Of a DNA stretch of 64,000 bases, positions 26,499 to 36,903 are shown piece by piece (positions within the stretch are counted from its first letter, which is position 1; the number at the start of each line of letters is the position of its first letter). The notes beneath the pieces are model-generated. The model did not search any database. It was not told where the DNA came from and saw only the letters and a list, made by a program, of their open reading frames with translations. Origin of the DNA: Cepaea nemoralis (lineage: Eukaryota > Mollusca > Gastropoda > Stylommatophora > Helicidae); contig JACEFZ010028299.1 in the NCBI GenBank assembly GCA_014155875.1, forward strand, positions 62,001-126,000, given 5' to 3'. The translations under genes and the position numbers were made by a program.

Positions 26499-28048
26499 TT
26501 CATTTGTGATTCCATCCTTTCCTGGTGATTTCTTCTTTTTTTTTTTAGGGTATTCATTGCCTGTTCCATTTCTTCCACTGTTAGATTTCCCATCATATAT
26601 TCTGCTGCTGTCTCTGTATTTCTATGATGTATCTGTTTGTCTTTGATTGCTTTCTTCTGTTCGGTTGTAATATCAATGTGGTTTGCATTTGCATAGTGTT
26701 CCATTAGTGCATTTGTAGACTTTTTTCCTGTAAGCAAGGCATTTCCTTGTTTAATTGTTATTTGTTTGTTTCTAGGTCCTTCATTGTTCATGGCTTTCAC
26801 TAGTTTCCATAGTTTGTTTCCATCCCAGTCAAAATTCAGGTTTTCTGATTTTTCCCTCCAACAATCTCTTGTTGTTTGATTTACTGTTCTTTTATATTTT
26901 GCTGAGATGGCTTTGAGAGAGATGTTCGCTTCAATTGTTTGTTCTCTCTCTGCTGTCTTCCTGGCATCTTCAACTTTGTCCTCCAAACTTTGTAGTTCTT
27001 CAGTCCAGTATGGTTTGTAATTTTTCCTCGCTCCTCTTGGAATAGACTCAGTGGCTGCCTGTATTATCGCTCTGTTTAGACTTTCCACTATTTGCTTCAT
27101 GTTGCCATATCGTGTATTTATGTTTTCACAATATTTGTCTGTTAGTATGGCAAATCTGTCCCAATCTGCTCGTTTGTAATTCCAGCGGGGCAAGGGCTTT
27201 TGCTCCTGTGGAACATACTCCATATTCATTACAAGCTTGATTGGTCTGTGGTCACTACCTGCTAATTGGTCCAGCACATGGCAATCGATTTTGTGGAGGA
27301 TGTCTCCTGTGCAGAAAGCTAAGTCTGGAGTAGAAGTGGTAAGCCATCTTCTGGAGTAGAAGCTCGGTGTGTCATCCGCTTTGTTGAGTAGATGGAGATT
27401 TGAGTCTATTTCCCAGTCCTCCAATTCATCTCCTCTTTTGTCAGTATCTGGGTATCCCCATCTTTCTGAAAGGCTATTAAAGTCTCCGACAATAATGCAG
27501 TTTGTGTCAGTTATTTTCATGTTTGAGAGTGTAAGGTCCTTATCTGCTGGGCTATACAGATTGTAGAATCTTATTTTCACATCCTTTATCATTATATCAA
27601 CACCTATAATTTCCGTTTGGTTGTCAGAGATCACAGATACTTCTCTGCAAGGTATTGTATTTCGTGTAAGTATTAGAACTCCTCCTTTGTGTCCTTCGCG
27701 GTCGAAACATGTGGCCTGATATCCTCTGACTGAGAATTTGCGATTGGCGTTGAGGTGTGTCTCTTGAATGCATGCCACATCTATTCTATCTTTATGAAGA
27801 CGCTGTGTTAGGGAGTCTTTCTTCTTGTAAACTCCTTCGGCATTCCACTGTAGTATGTTGAGTGTCCGGGGTATTTGGTCAATAGCTCTTAACCTACTCC
27901 TCTGTGCCTTGACTCCACAGCACAGGGGAAGGTGACCACCAGTAGTCATGGGTGGACCCCCTCGAGGCAGGGGGCCCAGCACTATCGCCGCCTGATGGGA
28001 CTTCGCGGGATTAGCACCATAAAGATTAATTTTGATTTGTGACATCAT
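26492..28048 (-). pseudogene. LINE-A APE endonuclease domain
   Basis: A minus-strand frame of 518 codons. The apurinic endonuclease fold is recognised by LNILQWNAEGV, IQETHL, IVGDFN(S), STPDLAF and GSDHRPIKL. The endonuclease would nick target DNA to prime reverse transcription. Downstream is a Lys/Glu-rich linker before the RT. The frame ends by shift in a poly-A stretch, so the ORF2 polyprotein is split. Without that shift this and the RT form one open frame. Confidence 0.9.
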
Positions 28049-28321
28049 GAATTAAGTTACGTTGCACTGCTTTGTCAAGCCTGTGGCTCAGTACATCCAA
28101 TTTCGACAAGCATTTAATCGGGGTGCTATCCCTAGCCTTTGACTGTCCCAAGTCTACCTACAAGGCAGCAGGTTTGTGTGTCTCTTCGTCTGGTCCCTCT
28201 CCCTTGACCTGTCCGACATGGGTGGCCCTAGCAGTAGCTGTGCTACCGTCGGCATAGCTCTTGGGGTCATTGGGACGCGCAAGCCCCTCTACCTCGTCAC
28301 GGTGGACACACAGCAGAGGGG

Positions 28322-28596
28322 AATCACTGGTATCATAAAGGCTAATAGACTGCAATGGCTGGGGCATATAGAAAGAATGGAAGATAATAGGGAAACAAAA
28401 CTCGCTTACGCTCAAGAAATAAATGACCGTAGACCCCGAGGTAGACCAAGAAAACGGTGGAGAGATAATATACATACAGACCTACAAGCACTTGGAATCA
28501 GCGACTGGCAAGAGAAGGTCAACCAGAGAGACGAATGGAGACAGCTTGTATCTGCAGCAAAGAACCTCAATGGCTCGGAATGCTGAAGAAGAAGAA
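28322..28596 (+). pseudogene. LINE-C, right part (C-terminal tail)
   Basis: The frame GIIKANRLQWLGHIERMEDN...RRPRGRPRKRWRDNIHTDL continues the polymerase interrupted at 19175. It ends at a TGA (28584-28586), followed by a short (GAA)n tail. The LQWLGHI and GRPRKRW motifs are standard for the C-terminus of RTE/CR1-like LINEs. The TSD follows at 28597-28610. Confidence 0.85.
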
Positions 28597-28836
28597 TGAT
28601 CTAAGTTCATGATGATATAAGCTCCTATATGATCTAGACTGTTGTATGATCTAAGTTCATGATATAAGCTGATGTATGATCTAAGTTCATGATATAAGCT
28701 GATGTATGATCTAGTCTAATGCATGAGATCTAAGTTCATAATGATCTAAGCTGATGTATGATTTAAGGATATGTATGATCTAGGCTGATGTATGATTTAA
28801 GGATATGTATGATCTAGGCTGATGTATGATCTAGGC
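28597..28836. repeat. Minisatellite, middle part
   Basis: Continuation of the 18488-18784 array after the LINE-C insertion. The last eight bases (ATCTAGGC, 28829-28836) are the hAT target site. Confidence 0.85.
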
Positions 28837-28881
28837 CAGGGGTCACCAAACTTTTTTCACGGCGGGCCGGATAACTGACAA

Positions 28882-29088
28882 AATCCTCCAAAGTCGGAGA
28901 GTGTCTGCCTGTACGGCGAGGAACCACCAGTCTGCACACCAATAAGCCAGACATGGGACAATGAATACTCACGCAAACCTCAGGTCCTGTATGACATCAC
29001 ACTGATGTTGAACAACAGGATGCCTTCATCCGACATACAGAACTTCACGTAGGAGCTCAAGCCAACGAACGCAAGCAAGCAACTGCCA
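28882..29088 (+). repeat. Dispersed repeat X, copy 2
   Basis: Matches 9649-9852, including the GCAAGCAAGCAA tail. It is followed by about 220 bases (29089-29309) not present at the other locus. Confidence 0.6.
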
Positions 29089-29309
29089 AAATGATGAGCG
29101 CGAGCAGGATAGTCATTCTATACAATACTTGCGCCGGCATCCGTGGCGAAGGTCTTACGGACGCGGTTTTCAATCCCGTATAAACAGCAGGGGTAATCAT
29201 CCAACACAGTACCAGTGATCTTCCATCACAGCATGGATAATCATCCAACACAGTAACTGTAGCCTGATACACAACACTAGCAAATATCAGACAACAAGAT
29301 GGAACAAAG

Positions 29310-29810
29310 GTCAATCATTCAGTAGCATGTCCTTTGCAGAACCTCGCTCCCATAACAACCTTCTGGAAAACCTCTCGATCATAAGCAAGATGCCCTGCTT
29401 CAGATACAACCATCTGGAGATCATCTGCCACATCCTGCACCCATCTTCTCTTTGGCCTTCCTCCTCCTCTCTTCCCAGGAATATTGCCCTCCATTATTGT
29501 TCTCTCCAAACTCTCGTGACGTTTCAAGTGACCACAATATTTTGATTTTCTTTGTTTTATCATCATTCAATAGCCAACCGTCTTCAATATTCAGCTCTTG
29601 AAGTATGTATGAATTTGTTCTTTTCTTTATCCAAGAAATTCTTAGAACTCGGCTATAACATTTACATTCAAAGGTATTTATGCGCTGTTCAGCTTGTTTA
29701 GTAAGTGTCCAGGTCTCACAGGCGTACGTTGCAATGGGACAGATGCATGCTCTTAAATTTCTAATGTTTGTAGTTCTATCTGTCCCACTCCACAAACTAA
29801 AACCCCTATC
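29310..29810 (-). pseudogene. RTE-like LINE 3' fragment, second copy
   Basis: Same family as 9853-10570. Minus-strand motifs are ACETWTLTKQAEQRINTFE, ISWIKKRTNSYILQELNIE and PGKRGGGRPKRRWVQDVADDL, then RFCKGHATE. It is 5' truncated and shifted near 29560. Confidence 0.75.
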
Positions 29811-29944
29811 ACAATATATGCTACTCCATACTCTTTTAGAGCCGCAGCAAGCAGCTTCATTTGGTAATAGAATATATCTCATAATAAGGTTTGCAAAATA
29901 TATAAATAGGGCTGGCCTAAATAAACAGCCTAGAGTAGCTAGGA

Positions 29945-30650
29945 CTGTGGTTCTCAACCTTTTTTGGCCCGTGCCCACCTTCACCATATTTTCAGAACGT
30001 CATCCCCCCCCCCCCCTTCCTATCAAAGATTTGGCCCGTGACCCCCTTCACCATATTTTCAGAACGTCATTCCCCCCCCCCCCTTTCATATTTCCTACCT
30101 AAAAATCCCCCCACCCCTACACAGTATACGTAAAAATGAAAGGTAAATGTAATAGCATATACTAAAACAAGTCTAGACATCCACATAAAACATGATTTGT
30201 GGGTCTACTTACTTTATAAAATGAGTTTTAGAATGATGAGACGTACATAACTGTAAAGTATGAAGGGAAAAACAATATCAAGTAATCTGTAGAAGTGATC
30301 AAGCCGTTTGATTCGTGCTCCGAAGGTTGTGGGTTCGATTCTGGGCCGCACCCTTCGGTTTATGAATTAAATGTTTCGGAGACTCCTGTAGGTCGTCGGA
30401 GTTTGCGCTTTGTGTGACGCTTTCCGCACTGCGGAAAGAGACTGAGCCATATGGGATAAAACCCGGTGCGATGAAGTCGACCTTGTCGACTTTTAAGCGA
30501 CTTTTTAGGGAAAAACAATATCAAGTAATCAGTTCTTGTATTAACGCGATCTTGAAATGGTCTTCATTCCCCCCCCCCCCCCTGGAAACCCTAAAATTTT
30601 CCCCTGGGGGGGGGGGGGGGGGGGGTTTCCCCACCAATTGAGAACCACTG
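29945..30650. mobile_element. Second hAT element nested in the first
   Basis: Ends CTGTGGTTCTCAACC (left, one mismatch to the usual CAGTGG) and TTGAGAACCACTG (right), with 8-base TSDs AGCTAGGA (29937-29944) and AGTTAGGA (30651-30658), seven of eight identical. It is 706 bp with no transposase frame. It contains a 64-base tandem duplication (29965-30080), long C and G runs (about 30003-30017, 30571-30582, 30606-30625) and one SINE. Confidence 0.9.
30288..30507 (+). mobile_element. tRNA-derived SINE, copy 1
   Basis: Flanked by perfect 23-base TSDs at 30265-30287 and 30508-30530. A pol III B box (GGTTCGATTCT) lies at about 30332-30342, with a weak A box upstream. The body has a palindromic core TTTCCGC..TGCGGAAA and the stretch GAGCCATATGGGATAAAACC, also found at 37096-37345 and 52405-52540. 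Long TSDs show it was moved by a LINE. Confidence 0.9.
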
Positions 30651-30841
30651 AGTTAGGAGGTCTCCGCACGTGTGAAGTTCCCCTGGTATTCTAAACATAT
30701 TTACATTTAAATTGTATCACAATGTCTCATGTTTCATAAGTTATATCAAGCAAGTTCGAGCACCGTCGGCGGACCGGATGAAATGATGTCGCAGGCCGGA
30801 TCCGGCCCGCTGGCCGTAGTTTGGTGACCCCTGATCTAGGC

Positions 30842-30882
30842 TGATGTATGATCTAGGCTGGTATATGATGTAAGCTCAGGTA
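30842..30882. repeat. Minisatellite, right remnant
   Basis: Two units of the same minisatellite resume immediately after the hAT element. Confidence 0.8.
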
Positions 30883-31862
30883 TTACCTAAGAGAGGTGAA
30901 GTGACTGCGTAATTGTAAATTAACAGATTATCATGTACCGCATGTTTAATGTATCACCAAAATTTTTCACTTATGAAATCTATTGTAAGCACAGTTATCA
31001 CTAAAAATGTATAACATCAAGAAATATTGATATTTCATTTCAGACACAATCACGAGTATTAACCTCCTGCATGAAACTAACATTTATGGTGCAATCTCAG
31101 GTGACATATTAAAGAAAACAACCTAATTTGGCACATCAGAAAAACATACAAAACTTGAAATAGAATGTCAGACAAAAAATCAATGTGTGTTGCATGTCTA
31201 AGAAAAACAACGTTTAAGTTCGGTGTCTAAAAATAAAACTTCTTCACTATAACTCAGTGTTAGTGTTCCTCATTGTAACTCAGAATTCTTGGTCCACAAA
31301 TCTGCTACATTGCACTAAACTCCACGAGGTGTTCACCTTCCCATTAGGTTATAAGAAATACCAGTTATTTAGATTAAACTTTTAGAGGAGAAAGAGAAGG
31401 TTATGAAACCACTGGTCATTGGCAGATGCTCACTGACTAGACTCATACATTCACCATTATCAGGTAACTGGTGCTCTGAATCAAATGTGCTGATGATATC
31501 CCAGCATGCCATTATCTCAGTCCATCCAACATGCAATCATCTCAATGTTTTCCAATGCCCTGGTGTTCGACTTACACTGTCATGAGTGTATCGATAATAT
31601 CATGAGTCGCTGTTTATGATGATTAACTCCAGTATGTACAATGCCTAACCAACATTTAAGAACTCCAATACAACAGGATAATGGTTCTTTCAAATATGAT
31701 ATTTCTTTTCTCATAATTTGTATTACACTTTTACAATGTTTCAGATTATTATAATCGATGCCACAGAGGTTGGCTGACACAGTGGAAAGTTTTTTTTTTA
31801 AATTTAGCATAATGGACTCGGACTCGGATGTTTCAAATAATCACAAAGTCATACTACCAATC
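30883..31862. other. Intronic AT-rich sequence, nothing recognised
   Basis: No domain, RNA or repeat signature was seen. It lies inside the proposed intron of the zinc-finger gene. Confidence 0.5.
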
Positions 31863-31877
31863 ACTACTACACTACAC

Positions 31878-33521
31878 AGGTTCCCTACCACAGGGATCAC
31901 CATTATCTCCGGTACTGTTCAACGCCTACACAGTGAGAATCACCAGTGAGCAGATCACTGGACCTGGCAGGACATTGTCATATGCCGATGATGTTTTAGT
32001 GTATCGTCAGGGTAAGGATAGAGAGGAGGTTGCTGTGGAACTACAAACCGAACTCAATCGCATAAGTACTTGGTGTGATGAAGCTGGGGCAATGGTCAAC
32101 CCAACAAAGGCAACAGTGACTTGGTTCTCGTTGAATAATCATATTGTCAACAATCCAACATCAACTGTAATGCTGTGTTCAGAGACGGTGGAAAGAACGC
32201 AGGCAATGAATTACCTGGGGATACGGTTTGATCGAAGCCTTGCTTATAATGTGCACATAGACCAGGTGATAACAAAGGCCAAGCGGGGCTTGGCAGCGAT
32301 GCGGGTGATGGCGGCAGCAAACTGTGAGCAGCGCCATCTATGTCTTCTGTACGAGGGGCTGGTCATGTCTGTTTTGGAGTATGCAATGGCAATCCTGACT
32401 CTCAGCCATAAGCAGATAGAAAGGATGGAAAGGATACAGAATGAAGCTATGCGCATTATTCTTGGATGTACAAGAGATACAGCATGCAGGGTGATGCGCT
32501 ACCTTCTTGATTTTCCAACCATTGAAGAGAGAATGCAAGTTTGCAGGGCACGCGCCTACCTCAGAATTAACGCAAACACACAGCATCCACTGCATAGTGA
32601 AATTAGGAAGGTGAAGGGCAGCAGGTTAAAAAGAGGACGGTCGTGGATGGGTCAAGCCAAAGACATTCTTCAACAGGTGTGTTCACTTGAGGACTTAGAA
32701 TCTGGCGAGGAGTGGGTGAAAGTGCCAACAGACTTCTGCACATCCTTTTCAGTTTGCATCCAACTAGATAGAAAATGCAGACAAGAAAATCCGGCTGCTG
32801 TGGAGGTACAAGCGTTGATTTTCGAGAATTTGCTAGACAGTGACGCGGTCAGCTACACAGATGGGTCGGTCGTCCGACATGTGAGAAGCTCATGGGCCTT
32901 TACAGCTCGGGCCGGAGGGAGAATTGTGAAGGAGGACTCTGGTGCTTTCACTGAAACCACAAGTAGCCTGACCATGGAAGTCATGGCAGTAAGTAAAGCA
33001 ATAACATGGCTCGAGACACAGACATTCACTAGGGCTTGTTTCCTTAGCGACTCAATGAACATGATCAAGAGGATAGAGGAGGGGTCGATCCGAAGAGAAT
33101 GGTTGCTGCCTCTGGAGCGGTCTCGGCTGGCAAAGATTAGTTTCATCTTCGTGCCAGGTCATGCGGGAGTACAAGGAAATGAGCAGGCTGACAAGCTCGC
33201 AGGTGAGGCTACTGTGGAGGGCGGACGCGCCATGGACCAGGCTGACATTCTGAATGCTCTACGAGAAGTGAGACTTTTGCAAGAACCAAGTGATGACTGT
33301 GAATCTACAACAATGGCCAGACTGCGAGAGCAGCAAATTAAAAGAGGGGTGGCCAAACAAGAACACTACGCAGGAAGCCAAAGAAGATTGATAAACCAAC
33401 ACAGAACTGGCGTCGTTAGCCGCTACACGCTGCGGGATTTGCTGAGGAGGGGATCCGAGCACTTATGGACTGAATGGTCCGATGTGCAACGAGGATGATC
33501 TGTCGACTAACTAACTAACTA
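31878..33521 (+). mobile_element. LINE-G, 5'-truncated LINE with open RT-RNase H frame
   Basis: Bounded by perfect 15-base TSDs ACTACTACACTACAC (31863-31877, 33522-33536), with a (CTAA)n tail at about 33505-33521. The frame is open to a TGA at about 33496. It starts at the RT motif LPQGSPLSPVLFN, then SYADDVLVY (catalytic), YLGIRFDRSL and RMERIQNEAMRIILG. RNase H follows with SYTDGSVV, LSDSMNMI and FVPGHAGVQGNEQADKLA. The first 17 codons of the 556-codon ORF (31828 on) are flanking DNA, not LINE. No inactivating change is visible apart from the 5' truncation, so the insertion is probably young. Confidence 0.9.
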
Positions 33522-33805
33522 ACTACTACACTACACTGATATCACACTATAAAACATCTGTGTCACTCTAAATGTTGGCCATCACCTATTTTGAGCCTGA
33601 GACATGTTTTCCCTACCACGGTGTTAACTTGAGTGTCATGTTTTTGAGAGACCTTTCTCTCTCCGACTCGGCCCAAAATGTGCTTCTCGCTCAAGGCGAT
33701 ATGTACGCCCCACCGTGACAAGAGGTCACACTCCTAGTCATGACACTTGGTATAACCTATAAAGCTCAAGTATATGTCTTTCTGAGTATCAAGTGATCTC
33801 TATAT

Positions 33806-34046
33806 TAGTGTTTGTAATGTGTATATTGCATTATTTGTAACTTTTCCTTCGACATATTCATACTGTGCTTCACCAGATTCCATCGTTATTTCCATTCTTG
33901 TTCTCATAATTCTGAGTAGATGCTTGATGAGATGGTTGATGAGGTCGAGTGTACAGAATTCTTCATATTCAATAGCTCCTGGTCTTTTCATTAGAACTAT
34001 AAATACAGATTTTATAATATCACTAGGTATGTATCCACTTTTGTAA
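33806..34046 (-). pseudogene. LINE reverse transcriptase fragment (RT block 1-2)
   Basis: The minus strand reads KRPGAIEYEEFCTLDLINHLIKHLLRI...NAIYTLQTLI, matching the early RT fingers region of RTE-like LINEs (consensus KPGA..C...RTISLM.H..K.LLRI). Only about 80 codons survive. The 33540-33805 stretch before it holds nothing recognised. Confidence 0.65.
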
Positions 34047-34107
34047 ATTCACAATTTAGTTAATATTTGTACTCCAAATTTTCCCAGTACTTCAAATTCT
34101 TCTATGT

Positions 34108-34330
34108 AGGTCAGCATGGCCGAATGGATAAGAACGCATGTATTTAAAAATCTGGTGTGCTGATACCCCTACACCAGACAGTTGGAATAAATTGACTTAT
34201 CATCCTTGGCTTGAGAATGTAAATTGCAAGTACCTCTGAAGTCAGAGTGGGTTCACCTGATGGTGAGGGACACTGTTAATAAGGAAAGCTAAATCACACG
34301 CAAATTTCAGTCCAGCACTATTAGAAGTAG
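34108..34330 (+). other. Possible tRNA-like (SINE) head
   Basis: ATGGCCGAATGGATAAGA at about 34121-34138 resembles the A box of Leu/Ser-type tRNAs. No convincing B box follows at the right distance (GGGTTCACCTG at about 34249 is a poor match and too far away). It is weak evidence only. Confidence 0.2.
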
Positions 34331-34439
34331 TGTCTATGGAACACTCTTGAATTCAAAGCGAGCGAGTGCAAAAAAAACATTCTATGATTCCATTTGGCCC
34401 AGCTATTTTTAATTTCTTCATATGTTCTTTTGTATGGAT

Positions 34440-34768
34440 GTGAACTTGGACAATGTGCAGTCAAGCTGAACAACATTTCATGGCTACAGAAATGTGGTTT
34501 CTGAAGAAAATGCAAAGAATACCATGGACATACAAGTACCATATCACACCAAGTACTACAGGAGACAAATGAAAATCGTAAACTGATTAGAGAAATTAGA
34601 TGTAGACAGTCAACATTTTTTGGACATGTTATGAGAAGTAATGGATTGTAGAACTTGGTGACAACTGGCAAGATCGAAGGGAACAGACCACAAGGAAGTC
34701 TGAGAGGAAAATACCTGGATGGCTTGGCCAAATGGCATGAACGAGACAAGAACACTGAGCTGATCCAC
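34440..34768 (+). pseudogene. LINE C-terminal fragment
   Basis: Plus-strand frames in two phases give CELGQCAVKLNN, RQSTFFGHVMRSNGL and LVTTGKIEGNRPQGSLRGKYLDGL. These are the usual C-terminal motifs (FGHVMR, TGKIEG.R..G..R..YLDGL) of APE-type LINE polymerases. It is followed by a run of about 21 T (34777-34798), which is probably the poly-A end of another retroposed minus-strand piece at 34799-34960. Confidence 0.65.
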
Positions 34769-34960
34769 GATTCTGGTTTTTTTTTTTTTTTTTTTTTTCC
34801 CGCGTTTCCATCCTGTTTCAGGATATTGCGGTCAACACCAGCATCTTTCAGCTGTATGTTGATTCCTAGGCTAGATTACGCTCATCAGCACGCCACGACT
34901 TTCTGAGCGACCGGCTCCATACTCTCATAAGTCACTTTTGCGATTCGAACACGAGTAAAA

Positions 34961-35600
34961 TGGCGAGTCATGACCGCCCACACTTTCCGGCATGGCACAT
35001 GATTGATTGTTGTCATTTCAACTTTGTCATAAAATGTTTGTAATTCCACTTCACTACTGCTTGTTGTTTGGTATCTACACTTGTATAATATTTATCTTTT
35101 AGTTTGAAATTTCTTCTTCTGCATTTATCAGGAGTCTTTTTTCGGATGTGATTGCATTGTGCCCGTTTACGACGAAGTTGTGATACTGCACCTTTAGGCT
35201 GACACATCTGACTTCTGCCGGCGTTTGTTGACCGGTTTAACCTTCCTGTGTTTGACTTTTAATTTGACAATAATAACTAACTGATTCAATCAAATAATTA
35301 TTAATTGATTTAGCTGTTTCCTCAGGAAATATTAGTCCTACTACATTTCTGTATGTGTTACCTCCTGAACAAATTATTGTGTGTTTGTCTGTTATTACTT
35401 TGCCAGATCTCCTCCACTTCATCTCACTCATGCCTAGGATATTACTCTTCATATTTTTAATTTCTTGTATTACATTATGTAATTTTCCTATATCAACTAT
35501 GTCCTGACATTCCACGTTCCTATTGTAAACTTGTCTTGGGAAGATAATGTGGTGGTTTTCCCTTGGCTTCCATATTCCCACAGGGGTCTTTTACCTCTGC
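34961..35600 (-). pseudogene. LINE endonuclease fragment, interrupted
   Basis: Minus strand, 35581 to 35258: NRNVECQDIVDIGKLHNVIQ, NILGMSEMKWRRSGKVI and TIICSGGNTYRNVVGLIF, the N-terminal APE endonuclease of an RTE/CR1-like LINE. After an inserted LINE-A end, the frame seems to continue below 35109 (VELQTFYDKVEM). No catalytic C-terminal half is present. Confidence 0.7.
35110..35257 (-). mobile_element. LINE-A family 3' end, severely truncated
   Basis: Matches 19176-19330 (TTCTTCTTCTGC...GGATGTGA...TGACACATC...GTTGACCGG). Near-duplicate flanks CTTTTAGTTTGAAA (about 35096-35109) and CTTTTAATTTGACA (about 35263-35276) look like a TSD, within a few bases. Only about 150 bases were copied. Confidence 0.7.
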
Positions 35601-35822
35601 CTTGACAGCAATTTCTGATTGTCAGGACAAGAGAGTGCTCTGCTCAACTGTAGATTTGTGCACTGATCCCGGTGGATACTAGGTCACATCTATGACCTTA
35701 TTTTTCCGTGTCTGAGTAGATTTATATTCTGCTATGCTACTGTGTTGATTTTGATGGTATAATCCTTTGACAATTCAGAAAGCAATGGCAGACTCCTAAA
35801 TGTAGAATTATCTAGTGAATTT

Positions 35823-36540
35823 TCTTCTTCTTTCGTTCGCTTGAAATATGTCTATAATTGCAATGTTGTCTCTTGTATGAATTTAACTGTCTTTTTTAGT
35901 TCACTTAGCGGTCCATAGAGTTGATCTTCCACTGTTGTCTCTCTAGGCCAGAAGGTTTGCCTAGATATGTTGTATTTTGGGCAGTCTTGGAGTATTCGAT
36001 CTGCTGTCTGCGACGCCAATCCACATGTGCACATGGCTGATTCATCAATCTTGAATTTTGTATACATGTGGTTGCGTAATCTATTGTGTACTATTCTGAG
36101 ACGCAGAATGATGACTTGTTCTGGTCTGTCCATAACGTGGTAGTCATCTTGAGCAGGTTTTGGAGCCTTTCTGACTGATTTGTTCATTCTTTTCTTTTGG
36201 TGGCACATAGCAGGAGGCACATCAGGCTGTTCTTCTTTAGCTCCTTCCTTAGCCAATCAATCATCTCTGTCGTTTCCGGGTATTCCACAGTGGGATGGTA
36301 TCCACTGTATGGTGACCTTATGCTAACTGCTACGTTCAGAAAGTAGTGTCCTTAGTACTGGCAATTTCTCAGACAGGAGCACCTCGAGTTCTGATTTTGC
36401 ATCTGTCAATAGCACCACAGGTTGTGTACCATGGCTGGTATTTAGTAATTTCTCTGTTGCTACCTTGATTGCCTCAATTTCAGCATCATAGTTACGGCAG
36501 TACCCTCCTGTTGGTACTCTGGCCATGTCCCTAGTAATCT
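35823..36540 (-). pseudogene. LINE-B family fragment (RNase H end)
   Basis: The minus strand mirrors the LINE-B C-terminus: ARVPTGGYCRNYDAEIEAIK, LLTDAKSELEVLLS, then HQKKRMNKSVRKAPKPAQDD, MDRPEQVIILRLR and CTCGLASQTADRILQDC, ending at about 35855 with a (GAA)n-type tail. Short indels near 36260 and 36320 break the frame across the HCG..GN.....AD motif. The 5' end is truncated at about 36540. Confidence 0.85.
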
Positions 36541-36635
36541 AGTAAATCACAAGAGCCAATAAATGCGGGGGTTGATTGCAACATCCTGTAAAGAATATTC
36601 AACTAACTGTTACATTATATTGCACTTAAACTTAC

Positions 36636-36714
36636 CTTGAGCTACACAGACTTCAGGTTGTTCTATCTTGACACTTGCTGGTAGTTTACTCTCCATCTTA
36701 TGTTTGCAGTCAGT
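36636..36714 (-). CDS. Proposed upstream coding exon of the zinc-finger gene
   Basis: On the minus strand the sequence reads TCCTTTCAG / exon / GTAAGTTT, ideal splice borders around 79 bases. An ATG at 36696 starts 20 codons (MESKLPASVKIEQPEVCVAQ) and the exon ends in phase 1. The next acceptors at 18333 and 13642 begin with AAATACAC, and joining restores an open frame of 25 codons straight into the zinc-finger exon. The motif VKIEQPE is the kind of short acidic, sumoylation-type start common in invertebrate C2H2 proteins, and the main exon has similar VKQE and VKHE motifs. The exon could instead belong to another gene, and transcript data would settle it. The intron would be about 18.3 kb to copy B or 23 kb to copy A. 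Nothing else was recognised in 36541-36635 and 36715-36900. Confidence 0.6.
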
Positions 36715-36903
36715 CTGAAAGGATTTGAATGTTACATTTGTATGCAAACATAAACTATACAAATGAATTTGATAATTTGTTTTTCAAGATGATTAATGAT
36801 GCAAAATGCTTATGATTACTTCAAGACATAATTTCTAATATGTTATTCCTCAAGTACCGTTTAAGAATTTGAGTTTGGCAATCATTTGCAGTGTAATGAT
36901 TGG

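Larger units (their letters stand above)
19176..28321 (-). mobile_element. LINE-A, I-group-like LINE with endonuclease, RT and RNase H; carries two nested insertions
   Basis: The minus-strand element is bounded by 12-base TSDs (19164-19175 with one mismatch, 28322-28333). The 3' tail (GAA)n is at 19176-19190. Removing LINE-B and the piggyBac relic leaves about 4.8 kb. Domains 5' to 3': APE endonuclease, reverse transcriptase, linker, RNase H, CCHC-like tail. About 270 bases precede the endonuclease start at 28048. All frames are broken, so this copy is dead. RNase H after RT suggests the I superclade. A lone 3' end of the same family is at 35110-35257. Confidence 0.85.
28837..30833. mobile_element. 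hAT-type DNA transposon, non-autonomous, with nested insertions
   Basis: Terminal inverted repeats CAGGGGTCACCAAACT (28837-28852) and AGTTTGGTGACCCCTG (30818-30833), flanked by perfect 8-base TSDs ATCTAGGC (28829-28836 and 30834-30841). Subterminal GGGCCGGAT motifs occur at both ends. No transposase is visible. About 0.9 kb of retroposed sequence (28882-29810) and a second hAT (29945-30650) sit inside, so the original element was only a few hundred bases. Confidence 0.95.

Noticed and set aside
30414..30641. ORF MTLSALRKETEPYGIKPGAMK and relatives near 37055 and 52393
   Set aside because: It is the translation of the SINE body, which recurs with different frames in each copy.
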